Assembly (NCBI GenBank): GCA_036847245.1
Contig: DAIUAL010000227.1
Location: 1-5,638 of the forward strand
DNA: 5,638 nt
Reading direction: 5' to 3'
Source: UBA4661 sp002405405
GTDB lineage: Bacteria > Bacteroidota > Ignavibacteria > Kapaibacteriales > UBA4661
Part shown: positions 1-5,638 of the stretch, one piece after another
How the letters are laid out: the number at the start of each line of letters is the position of its first letter
Position numbering within the stretch: the first letter of the stretch is position 1
Made by a program: the position numbers and the translations under genes
Notes under the pieces: model-generated
Told to the model about the DNA's origin: nothing
Seen by the model: the letters and a program-made list of their open reading frames with translations, nothing else
The model's database searches: none

Positions 1-79
1 AGCTGAGAAAAAAGAATAAAAGAAAGAATAGAAAAAACACTAATCTTTCTTTAGACTCTTTGGTTCGCCATAAGTTCTC

Positions 80-109
80 AAGCGGAAACATTGTTTCCGC
101 TTTTTTTTT
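80..109 (+). terminator. Rho-independent terminator of an upstream gene
   Basis: A ten-base-pair stem (80-89 with 93-102, reading AAGCGGAAAC against GTTTCCGCTT) closes on a three-base loop, ATT. It runs straight into a run of nine T (101-109). The U-tract is on the + strand side only, so it ends a rightward transcript whose gene lies mostly or wholly left of the window. It also insulates the response regulator at 213, which therefore needs its own promoter between about 110 and 212. I could not identify that promoter with confidence. Confidence 0.9.
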
Positions 110-212
110 GCATCTTTGGGAACTAGTTCAGCTGAAATAAGAATACTGTATCTATTCGCGCTTGTCTGAGTGTGTAAACAGATTTCCTTCGCCGTTTTAT
201 TGCATCATTATT

Positions 213-602
213 ATGCCTGACATACCGATGTTTTCCGGAAAACGAGTGGTGATTATTGATGATTCTGCAACAACACGCCTACATTTGCGCAAAATTGTTG
301 AATCTTTAGGAGCAACTGTTACGGAATCCGAAGATCCCATTGAGGGATTGGCTTCCATCAATGAAAAATCTCCTGATCTTGTTACCCTCGATATGCAAAT
401 GCCCTACATGGACGGGAAAACCATGCTACATTATCTGCGTTTAAAACGTCAAAATCCCGTACCTGTCATTGTGTGTACTTCGATGAATGACACCTCGTTG
501 TTGGTTGATTTGGCAAAACTGAAAATCAGTGACTTTCTGTTGAAGCCATTTGATACCAATGTTGCTCGCAAAAAAATTGCAGAGGCACTTTCTCGTTCTT
601 AA
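213..602 (+). CDS. Single-domain CheY-like response regulator
   Basis: This is a stand-alone phosphoreceiver of about 129 residues with no output domain. Such proteins take phosphate from a histidine kinase (CheA or another) and act by protein contact in the cytoplasm. All receiver landmarks are present, numbered from the ATG at 213: the acidic pair D16-D17 in VIIDDS, the phosphoacceptor D60 in LVTLDMQMP, the switch threonine T89 in VIVCTS, and K111 in LLKPF. The length fits one complete receiver. The start is uncertain: an in-frame TTG at 162 and an ATG at 228 are alternatives. I prefer 213 because beta-strand 1 then begins about ten residues in, and the TTG extension (SECVNRFPSPFY) looks unlike the family. 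No Shine-Dalgarno sequence is visible. The neighbouring chemoreceptor 136 bases downstream suggests a chemosensory role, but receivers of this type also serve other pathways. No symbol is assigned. Confidence 0.9.
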   Translation: MPDIPMFSGKRVVIIDDSATTRLHLRKIVESLGATVTESEDPIEGLASINEKSPDLVTLDMQMPYMDGKTMLHYLRLKRQNPVPVIVCTSMNDTSLLVDLAKLKISDFLLKPFDTNVARKKIAEALSRS

Positions 603-738
603 GATATTGTAATGTCTTTATCTTATATTCTTGATTGCGGGCGTATTTTTTAAAGCATACAGAACAATTCCCGTGGTATTGCAATGAGTAATCCTCTTGC
701 TCACCGTCTTTTGTTTTCCTCTATTCGTTTCGCAGACC

Positions 739-2463
739 ATGCAACAGAATCTTTCTCTTTTGCGCACGCTGACCGGCATTGCTGTCGTTGCCGTGCCTTT
801 GTTTGCTTATATCATTCAATTGCTTGATCCTACAATCGCAGAATGGTGGGGTGTTCGTGCAGGAATGAGTGCATATTTAGCCGTTCTTCTTGTCGCTTCG
901 TATCTCAACCAATGGGTTGCTGATCGCTATCGCTTCTTCATCTATCCGGGCATGCTTGGCATCGTCGGGATTGATTTGGGCATTGCCATTCAGCAAGGAT
1001 TTCAAATTATGCCGACGATGCACTTGTTAGTAGCAGTGATTGCGACCAACTCGATGAATACAACATCGAAAGCATCCTTACTCTATGGTATCCGTGTAGC
1101 TGTTATACTTGTTGCCGGAAGTACGATTGCTCTTTTTATGGGTGCATTATCACCGTCAGCATATGCCATCAGTTGGGTACTTGTTATATCGGTAGTAACC
1201 ATTGTGTTGGTCTATTTTTTTGTGGGACTGCAAGCCGAAAAAGCACTCAAACAAGAGTTTGGCAAGTTACTTGACCAGCTTAAAGAAGATGCCGCAAAAC
1301 AAGAAGAACTGACTGCACAGATTGAACGTGAAAAAGAGAGTGTACAATCGCGCGTTGATGCGGCGGTACAAGAAATTACCCAGCAAAAAAATGACCTTGC
1401 ACATAGTGTCGAGATGATTGTCCGAGAAATGGAACGGATTGCCGAAGGCGACCTTACTGTCAAACTTCCCAACGATCGTACTGATGACATTGGTCACTTG
1501 TATATTGCCATTAATGGTACCGTACAAAATCTTTGTACCATCATCAGTCAAGTGGCGGAGGCGGCTTCGGCAACAGCACAAGCGGTGCTTTCAACGACAA
1601 GTTCCGTCGAAGAACTGTCCGCTACTGCTGCTGAACAATCACGTCATGCCATGGACGTCGAACATGCGGTTGCCGATATGGGCACTGCCATCGAACATGC
1701 CGCCGAGCGTGCACGTATGGCAGTTGATCGTGCTAATACCAATCGTGATCGTGCACGCGAAGGTGGCGAAATCGTGCGTGGTACGATTCAAAAAATCCGT
1801 GAGATCGCCAATTTCATTCAAGAATCTTCTGCAACTGTAGGGCGACTTGGTGACTCTAGCGCGGAAATCGGCGAAATCGTCCAAGTCATCGAAGAAATTG
1901 CGGATCAGACTAATTTGCTTGCGCTCAATGCGGCAATCGAAGCCGCTCGTGCCGGTGAACAAGGACGTGGCTTTGCCGTTGTTGCCGATGAAGTTCGAAA
2001 ACTTGCTGAACGCACATCGAAAGCGACCAAACAAATCGGAAAAATGATTAATACTATCCAAGTTGAGACTGCCGATGCTGTGCAAGCGATGCAAGCCGGT
2101 TCAAAAGAAATGGAAGCCGGTATTCATCTTGCCGATCAAACCGGCATAGCACTGGAAGGCATTGTCAAAAATGCCGAGATTGCAGCAGCATCTAATATGG
2201 AAAATGCTCAAGCGGCAGATCGCCAAGTCTTAGTAGCAAAAGAAACCGTCCAAAAAATGCAGTTTATTGCACAATCCGCAATGCAATCCGTTGAGGCAGT
2301 TGGGCAGATTGCCATTGCCTCCGAACAACTCACATCGCTCACCGACAATTTGCGGAGTTTGGTGAATCAATTTCAATTAGCTGAACAGCAAGCAATCGTC
2401 AAAACTCGGACGGGATCGACCCGCTCACTCAAAGCTGGCGGTACACGTGCTTTGCGTGGGTAG
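739..2463 (+). CDS. Methyl-accepting chemotaxis protein with multi-pass membrane sensor
   Basis: This chemoreceptor would signal through CheW/CheA arrays at the inner membrane. From the ATG at 739 it has 574 residues. Residues ~10-165 hold five or six hydrophobic segments (about 10-28, 42-58, 67-88, 94-105, 116-136 and 143-165) with only short loops, so there is no classical periplasmic ligand domain. A charged coiled coil rich in K/E/Q follows (~166-225). Next is a HAMP-like segment (~226-275) containing EGDLTVKLP and DDIGHLYIAIN. The long helical signalling domain (~277-548) carries the near-invariant hairpin tip at ~387-420, including NLLALNAAIEAARAGEQGRG and AVVADEVRKLAE. The C-terminus ends in a basic tail (TRALRG) without an obvious CheR-binding pentapeptide. 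An in-frame TTG at 697 would add 14 residues, but the ATG gives a more normal N-terminus. The stimulus cannot be read from the sequence. Sensing within the membrane, of a lipophilic signal or energy state, is possible but unproven. Confidence 0.95.
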   Translation: MQQNLSLLRTLTGIAVVAVPLFAYIIQLLDPTIAEWWGVRAGMSAYLAVLLVASYLNQWVADRYRFFIYPGMLGIVGIDLGIAIQQGFQIMPTMHLLVAVIATNSMNTTSKASLLYGIRVAVILVAGSTIALFMGALSPSAYAISWVLVISVVTIVLVYFFVGLQAEKALKQEFGKLLDQLKEDAAKQEELTAQIEREKESVQSRVDAAVQEITQQKNDLAHSVEMIVREMERIAEGDLTVKLPNDRTDDIGHLYIAINGTVQNLCTIISQVAEAASATAQAVLSTTSSVEELSATAAEQSRHAMDVEHAVADMGTAIEHAAERARMAVDRANTNRDRAREGGEIVRGTIQKIREIANFIQESSATVGRLGDSSAEIGEIVQVIEEIADQTNLLALNAAIEAARAGEQGRGFAVVADEVRKLAERTSKATKQIGKMINTIQVETADAVQAMQAGSKEMEAGIHLADQTGIALEGIVKNAEIAAASNMENAQAADRQVLVAKETVQKMQFIAQSAMQSVEAVGQIAIASEQLTSLTDNLRSLVNQFQLAEQQAIVKTRTGSTRSLKAGGTRALRG

Positions 2464-2535
2464 TTGCTATAAAAGGCATATTAGTTCAGCTCTATCTCGA
2501 CAGATCTTTTTTCTTTTCCATTATAGGTTTTTGTT

Positions 2536-3897
2536 ATGAAATCATCTATTCGCATCGCATCGGGGCAAGGTTTCTGGGGAGATTTACTTACTGCTCCGCT
2601 CGAACAAGTTCGCAGGGGCAATATTGACTACCTTATGATGGATTACCTTGCAGAGGTTACGATGTCTATCATGCAAAAACAAAAAAATCGTAATCCCGCG
2701 CTTGGCTATGCCAAAGACTTGGTTGAAGTATGCGAACAAATTTTACCATACTTGGTCAAGCATAATATCACCCTCATTACCAATGGTGGTGGGGTAAATC
2801 CGCTAGGTGCACGCGATGCCATTAAAGCAGTTGCTGAGAAACTCGGCATTACTATTAAAATCGGCACTGTACTGGGTGATAATATCCTTGACCGCATCGA
2901 TACATTGGTCGGTGAGGGACATACTATGAATCACATGGAAACAGGTCAGCCGATTGCCGAAGTTAAAGACAAACTTCTCAGTGCCAATGCTTACTTGGGC
3001 GCACGTCCTATCGTTGAGGCATTGCAACAAGGTGCACAAATTATTATTACCGGTCGCACAACTGATACCGGTCTGACACTCGCACCAATGATTCATGAGT
3101 TCGGCTGGTCGTATGATGATTGGGATAAACTCGCCGCAGGCACTGTTGCAGGACATATCAACGAATGTGGCGCACAAGCATCAGGCGGTAATTTCTTGGG
3201 GAATTGGCGTGCTCTGCCCGACATGGCTAATGTAGGTTTCCCGATTATTGAGGCATATCCTGATGGTTCATTTATCGTTACTAAACACGAAGATACCGGC
3301 GGCGCTGTTACTCGCGAAACGGTGAGTGAACAATTACTCTATGAAATCGGCGACCCTAGCGAATACATTACACCTGATGTTATTGCAGATTTTACGAGTA
3401 TTCACCTCGAAGACCTGGGAAATAATCGTGTGCGCGTACATGGCATTATCGGCAAACCAGCAACGCCATTTTTGAAAGTCTCCGCAAGCTATAGCGATGG
3501 CTACATCGCTTTTAGCACCCTGACATATACAGCACCCGATGCTCTTGAAAAAGCACAAGTCGCCGATGCAATTTTGCGGAAACGCTTACAACAACTTGGC
3601 TTGCAATTCGATGAAATCAATACGGAATTTGTCGGCATGAATGCGTGTCATGGCGATATTGCTAACCGCCGACAACCTAACTTTGAACCGAATGAAGTCA
3701 TGATGCGTGTTGGTGTGCGTTCACGTGATTACAAATCGGTCGAGCGTTTCGGTAAAGAGATAGCACCGCTCGTATTGACCGGTCCACCATCGGTTACAGG
3801 CTTTGCCGGCGGCAGACCAAAACCGGGTGATGTTGTGGCATATTTTCCTGCTCTCATTCGCAAAGATATGATTCATACATCAGTGGTCGTAGAGTAA
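2536..3897 (+). CDS. AtuA/DUF1446-family protein (acyclic terpene utilisation-like)
   Basis: This 453-residue soluble protein matches the AtuA (DUF1446) family. The family is named after a gene of the Pseudomonas citronellol/geraniol degradation cluster, and its biochemical activity is not firmly established. Conserved-looking blocks, in order, are: SGQGFWGD (9-16), the glycine-rich ITNGGGVNPLGA (81-92), ITGRTTDTGLTLAP (171-184), AGHINECGAQASGGNF (205-220), KHEDTGGAVTRETVSEQLLY (250-269), and TGPPSVTGFAGGRPKPG near the end (415-431). The reading ends soon after that last block, so this is the short form. Longer homologues carry an extra C-terminal ferredoxin-fold-like domain of about 100 residues, or have it as a separate small gene next door, and neither is seen here. 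No atuC/atuF-type carboxylase or acyl-CoA genes are nearby, so terpene degradation should not be assumed. The ATG is clear but has no Shine-Dalgarno sequence, only a T-rich leader. The small membrane protein 39 bases downstream is probably co-transcribed. Confidence 0.87.
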   Translation: MKSSIRIASGQGFWGDLLTAPLEQVRRGNIDYLMMDYLAEVTMSIMQKQKNRNPALGYAKDLVEVCEQILPYLVKHNITLITNGGGVNPLGARDAIKAVAEKLGITIKIGTVLGDNILDRIDTLVGEGHTMNHMETGQPIAEVKDKLLSANAYLGARPIVEALQQGAQIIITGRTTDTGLTLAPMIHEFGWSYDDWDKLAAGTVAGHINECGAQASGGNFLGNWRALPDMANVGFPIIEAYPDGSFIVTKHEDTGGAVTRETVSEQLLYEIGDPSEYITPDVIADFTSIHLEDLGNNRVRVHGIIGKPATPFLKVSASYSDGYIAFSTLTYTAPDALEKAQVADAILRKRLQQLGLQFDEINTEFVGMNACHGDIANRRQPNFEPNEVMMRVGVRSRDYKSVERFGKEIAPLVLTGPPSVTGFAGGRPKPGDVVAYFPALIRKDMIHTSVVVE

Positions 3898-3936
3898 ATT
3901 GACTCTTTCTTTTTTCGACATTTTTTCTTTTTCTCC

Positions 3937-4347
3937 ATGGAACTACTCTTCAAAATTCACGGACATAATCGTTGGTTAGTGTTGGCATCAGCATTACTTG
4001 CTCTTGGTATGCTTGCTTATACATGGCTTGCAAAAAAAGAGTGGAATCGCACGACCGAACGTGCGGTTCTTGCTTACAATATTTTGGTTTCCTTGCAATT
4101 TCTCATCGGGCTGTCAAACATTTGGTTTGTCGGTTCACTGCGCGAATGGCAGAATATGCGTATGACCTACGAACATGTCGGCATTATGTTTATTGCTCTC
4201 GGAGTGGGACATTTTTCTGCACGATGGAAAACACTACCCGATACTGAGCGCGCTCAAAAAACCCTTATTACGATTGGCGCGTCCGTTGCTCTCGTCATTC
4301 TTGGTGTTGCGCGTCTGCGTGGCATGGGCTATTGGATGGGGATGTAA
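3937..4347 (+). CDS. Small four-helix membrane protein, function unknown
   Basis: This 136-residue integral membrane protein has four hydrophobic segments (about 13-31, 44-66, 79-93 and 107-124). It opens with FKIHGHNRW, placing H8, H10, R12 and W13 at the membrane entry. Helix 3 starts with YEHVGIMFIALGVGHFSAR, carrying H80 and H92. The pattern of an early H..RW motif followed by EH.G(I/M) in helix 3 resembles a family of small membrane proteins that I recall from Bacteroidota and relatives, which are usually annotated as hypothetical. The histidines could be haem or metal ligands, as in small cytochrome b-like proteins, but this is speculation. There is no cysteine and no CXXCH. It lies 39 bases after the AtuA-family gene with no terminator between them, and a strong terminator follows its stop, so it is probably the last gene of that transcript. 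The start ATG follows a long T/C-rich leader and has no Shine-Dalgarno sequence. Confidence 0.85.
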   Translation: MELLFKIHGHNRWLVLASALLALGMLAYTWLAKKEWNRTTERAVLAYNILVSLQFLIGLSNIWFVGSLREWQNMRMTYEHVGIMFIALGVGHFSARWKTLPDTERAQKTLITIGASVALVILGVARLRGMGYWMGM

Positions 4348-4362
4348 TCGGCACAATACTAC

Positions 4363-4406
4363 AAATCCCCCGAGACCGCATATAATCGGCTTCGGGGGAT
4401 TTTTTT
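4363..4406 (+). terminator. Strong rho-independent terminator after the membrane protein gene
   Basis: A perfect 11-base-pair stem (4363-4373 AAATCCCCCGA with 4392-4402 TCGGGGGATTT) continues inward through a G-T pair and an A/C mismatch to a further CCG/CGG pairing (4376-4378 with 4387-4389). The loop is about eight bases. A run of seven T (4400-4406) follows on the + strand, 15 bases after the stop codon at 4347. The opposite side offers only a short T-poor tail, so leftward termination would be weaker. It nevertheless sits between two convergent reading frames, the membrane protein and the dehydrogenase remnant, and may once have served both. Confidence 0.93.
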
Positions 4407-4419
4407 ACATTTTACTCAA

Positions 4420-4479
4420 TCACACATTGATTCCACCCGATACTTCGATGCGCTGACCATTGATCCATTTACCTATTGA
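4420..4479 (-). pseudogene. C-terminal remnant of a short-chain dehydrogenase/reductase
   Basis: Read on the minus strand, this stretch encodes GKWINGQRIEVSGGINV followed by a TGA stop (complement of 4420-4422). This is the typical end of classical short-chain dehydrogenases/reductases: a W(I/V)NGQ motif, then the SGG close to the C-terminus. The frame stays open upstream only to a TAG at 4498-4500, and recognisable similarity stops at about 4474-4479. No catalytic YxxxK, no Rossmann TGxxxGIG and no start codon exist, because the DNA beyond is the methyltransferase locus on the other strand. The stop lies 13 bases from the terminator at 4363-4406, as expected for the 3' end of a once-intact gene convergent with the membrane protein. 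The recognisable part is short, but the order and spacing of residues are characteristic. The alternative is chance resemblance, which I consider unlikely. Confidence 0.72.
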
Positions 4480-4539
4480 ATGGCAATAGTCTTTTATCTA
4501 TTTTTGTTACTCAAAGTCAGCACTTTATTTTGGATAGCA

Positions 4540-5638
4540 ATGATTAAAAAAGCCATTATCAATGATCTTATACAAACTCATGGACTTTATTGTATCGAGA
4601 GGCATCTGATATACTCTTACTTGATGACGAATGCATTAGAGTTTGATAAAAGCATTATCTTATCTCCCTACTTTGAAGATTTCACGCTCGAACCACAGCT
4701 CTACTTCGCCATTACACAACTCAATATTTGTAATATCAAGGAACTAGAGAATTACTTGGAATTATTGATTCCTCCATCTGATCGAAAGTTAAATGGTGCA
4801 TTCTTCACACCGCATTATGTCGTTGAGTTTATTATCAATGAAATTCGCCCTAAGGAAAACGATACGAACCTTGACCCAAGTTGTGGTTGTGGTGCGTTTT
4901 TAATTGGTTTAGCTGATTATTACAAAAGAACCTTCTCTAAATCTATCAGAGAAATTGTTCAGCACAATATCTTTGGTGCTGATATTCTTGCTTACAATAT
5001 CCATAGAGCAAAACTTATTTTGACTGTGTATGCACTCCATCACGGTGAGTATCTCGAAGAGGGTGATTTCAATCTGTATCATCAAGACAGTCTAAGAACA
5101 CAATGGGATAAACAATTTGATGTTGTTGTGGGTAATCCTCCGTATGTCAAATTTCAAGATTTAAGTGCAGAAGATAGAAAGTATCTGTCCGACCATTGGA
5201 AGACTGTCGAGGGTGGAACATTCAACCTTTACTTCGCTTTTTTCGAACTTGGTTATACGCTACTAAAATCATCGGGAAGACTTGGTTATATCACACCTAA
5301 CAATTATTTCACGTCGCTTGCAGGTCAAGCACTACGAGTTTTTTTCCAACATGAGCAGTGTGTTACTCGTATCATTGATTTTAGTCATAAGAAGGTTTTC
5401 GATGCTCAAACTTATACTGCCATCACTTTTCTCAATAAGGAACGCAACGAAGCCATCACCTATGATAGAATCAAGAATGAATACTCCCCTGAAGTTTTTT
5501 TGACTCATGCAAATGGCTCTCCCAACTTTATCGAAAACTTAAATGTCAAAAAGTGGCGGCTTCTAAAATCAGATGAAAAAAAGTACATCAAAATCATTGA
5601 AACGATAGGAGTGCCTCTCGGTAAAATATTTGATATAT
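4540..5638 (+). CDS. N6-adenine DNA methyltransferase, Eco57I/gamma type (3' end outside window)
   Basis: An uninterrupted frame runs from the ATG at 4540 through the right edge, giving at least 366 residues without a stop. It would transfer a methyl group from S-adenosylmethionine to adenine N6 in a specific DNA site. Motifs, in gamma-class order, are: NGAFFTP (85-91, motif X region), LDPSCGCGAFLIG (111-123, the SAM-binding motif I, with C in place of the usual S in DPSCGSG), ADILAYNIHRAKL (~149-161), and the catalytic FDVVVGNPPYVKF (NPPY at 199-202). Then come FNLYFAFFELGYTLLKSSGR and LGYITPNNYF, typical of Eco57I-type enzymes, and the start of a probable target-recognition region. Only about 84 residues precede motif X and I see no PD-(D/E)xK nuclease there, so a type IIG nuclease fusion at the N-terminus is unlikely. 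A separate nuclease may follow. An in-frame ATG at 4480 would add a hydrophobic 20-residue extension and is less likely. Eight of its 14 arginine codons are AGA/AGG, against 2 of 22 in the AtuA-family gene, suggesting recent acquisition. Confidence 0.92.
   Translation, partial: MIKKAIINDLIQTHGLYCIERHLIYSYLMTNALEFDKSIILSPYFEDFTLEPQLYFAITQLNICNIKELENYLELLIPPSDRKLNGAFFTPHYVVEFIINEIRPKENDTNLDPSCGCGAFLIGLADYYKRTFSKSIREIVQHNIFGADILAYNIHRAKLILTVYALHHGEYLEEGDFNLYHQDSLRTQWDKQFDVVVGNPPYVKFQDLSAEDRKYLSDHWKTVEGGTFNLYFAFFELGYTLLKSSGRLGYITPNNYFTSLAGQALRVFFQHEQCVTRIIDFSHKKVFDAQTYTAITFLNKERNEAITYDRIKNEYSPEVFLTHANGSPNFIENLNVKKWRLLKSDEKKYIKIIETIGVPLGKIFDI

Noticed and set aside
19..52. Nine-base-pair AT-only inverted repeat AAAGAAAGA / TCTTTCTTT
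   Set aside because: Weak pairing with a 16-base loop in a purine/pyrimidine-biased stretch. Likely a by-product of base composition.
1..138. Frame open from base 3 to a stop at 138, and a possible AEKKE-stop ending at 17-19
   Set aside because: The first runs through the terminator hairpin and has poor composition. The second is only five codons, too little to call the end of an upstream gene.
162..212. TTG start extending the response regulator by 17 residues
   Set aside because: The extension does not resemble a receiver N-terminus, and the ATG at 213 suffices.
697..738. TTG start extending the chemoreceptor by 14 residues
   Set aside because: The ATG at 739 gives a normal N-terminus before the first membrane helix. 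The extension appears to be T/C-rich leader sequence.
603..738. Terminator or promoter between the response regulator and the chemoreceptor
   Set aside because: No GC-rich hairpin with a T-run, and no pair of promoter boxes with acceptable spacing, could be seen.
1212..2094. Long minus-strand and alternative-frame ORFs within the chemoreceptor gene
   Set aside because: They lie opposite or inside a well-supported coding frame, are rich in Ser/Cys/Phe as expected for antisense readings, and show no recognisable motifs.
2706..3558. Minus-strand ORFs within the AtuA-family gene
   Set aside because: Antisense shadows of a strongly conserved coding frame.
3972..4456. Two + strand ORFs in other frames over the membrane protein gene and terminator
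   Set aside because: They overlap the four-helix protein in shifted frames. One reads through the terminator hairpin and across the dehydrogenase remnant.
4503..4532. Bacteroidota-like promoter (TTTG, then TATTTTG) before the methyltransferase
   Set aside because: The second element is one base short of TAnnTTTG and would put the transcript start almost on the ATG. AT-rich DNA gives such matches easily.
5282..5503. A 73-residue + strand ORF near the right end
   Set aside because: It is out of frame inside the methyltransferase gene, whose own frame is open and motif-bearing through this stretch.

Overview
The window is bacterial chromosome, most likely from the Bacteroidota/Chlorobi/Ignavibacteria-Kapabacteria side of the tree. 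That placement is an inference with modest confidence. It rests on starts that lack Shine-Dalgarno sequences and often follow T/C-rich leaders, and on gene families that I recall from those groups. No marker gene is present to settle it.

Layout, left to right. Positions 1-212 hold no convincing gene, but a strong rho-independent terminator (80-109) closes an upstream rightward unit. Next come a single-domain CheY-like response regulator (213-602) and a methyl-accepting chemotaxis protein with a multi-pass membrane sensor (739-2463), which form a plausible chemosensory pair. After 72 bases comes an AtuA/DUF1446-family protein (2536-3897). It is followed 39 bases later by a small four-helix membrane protein of unknown function (3937-4347). 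A second strong terminator (4363-4406) ends this series. All four genes lie on the + strand in similar codon usage, so 213-4347 reads as one ancestral block.

The right end is different. Just past the second terminator, the minus strand holds only the last ~18-20 codons of a short-chain dehydrogenase/reductase (4420-4479). Its remainder is absent. In its place is an AT-richer + strand gene for an N6-adenine DNA methyltransferase of the Eco57I/gamma type (4540 to beyond the right edge). It carries GxFFTP, DPSCGCG and NPPY motifs, and its arginine codons are AGA-rich, unlike the neighbours. The simplest reading is that a restriction-modification or other defence locus was acquired here, with its left junction at about 4474-4500 and the convergent dehydrogenase gene truncated. 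The rest of that system lies outside the window.

I found no CRISPR array, tRNA, rRNA or insertion sequence. The most interesting part is the junction at ~4480 and the incomplete methyltransferase locus. Nothing visible proves a wholly new system.
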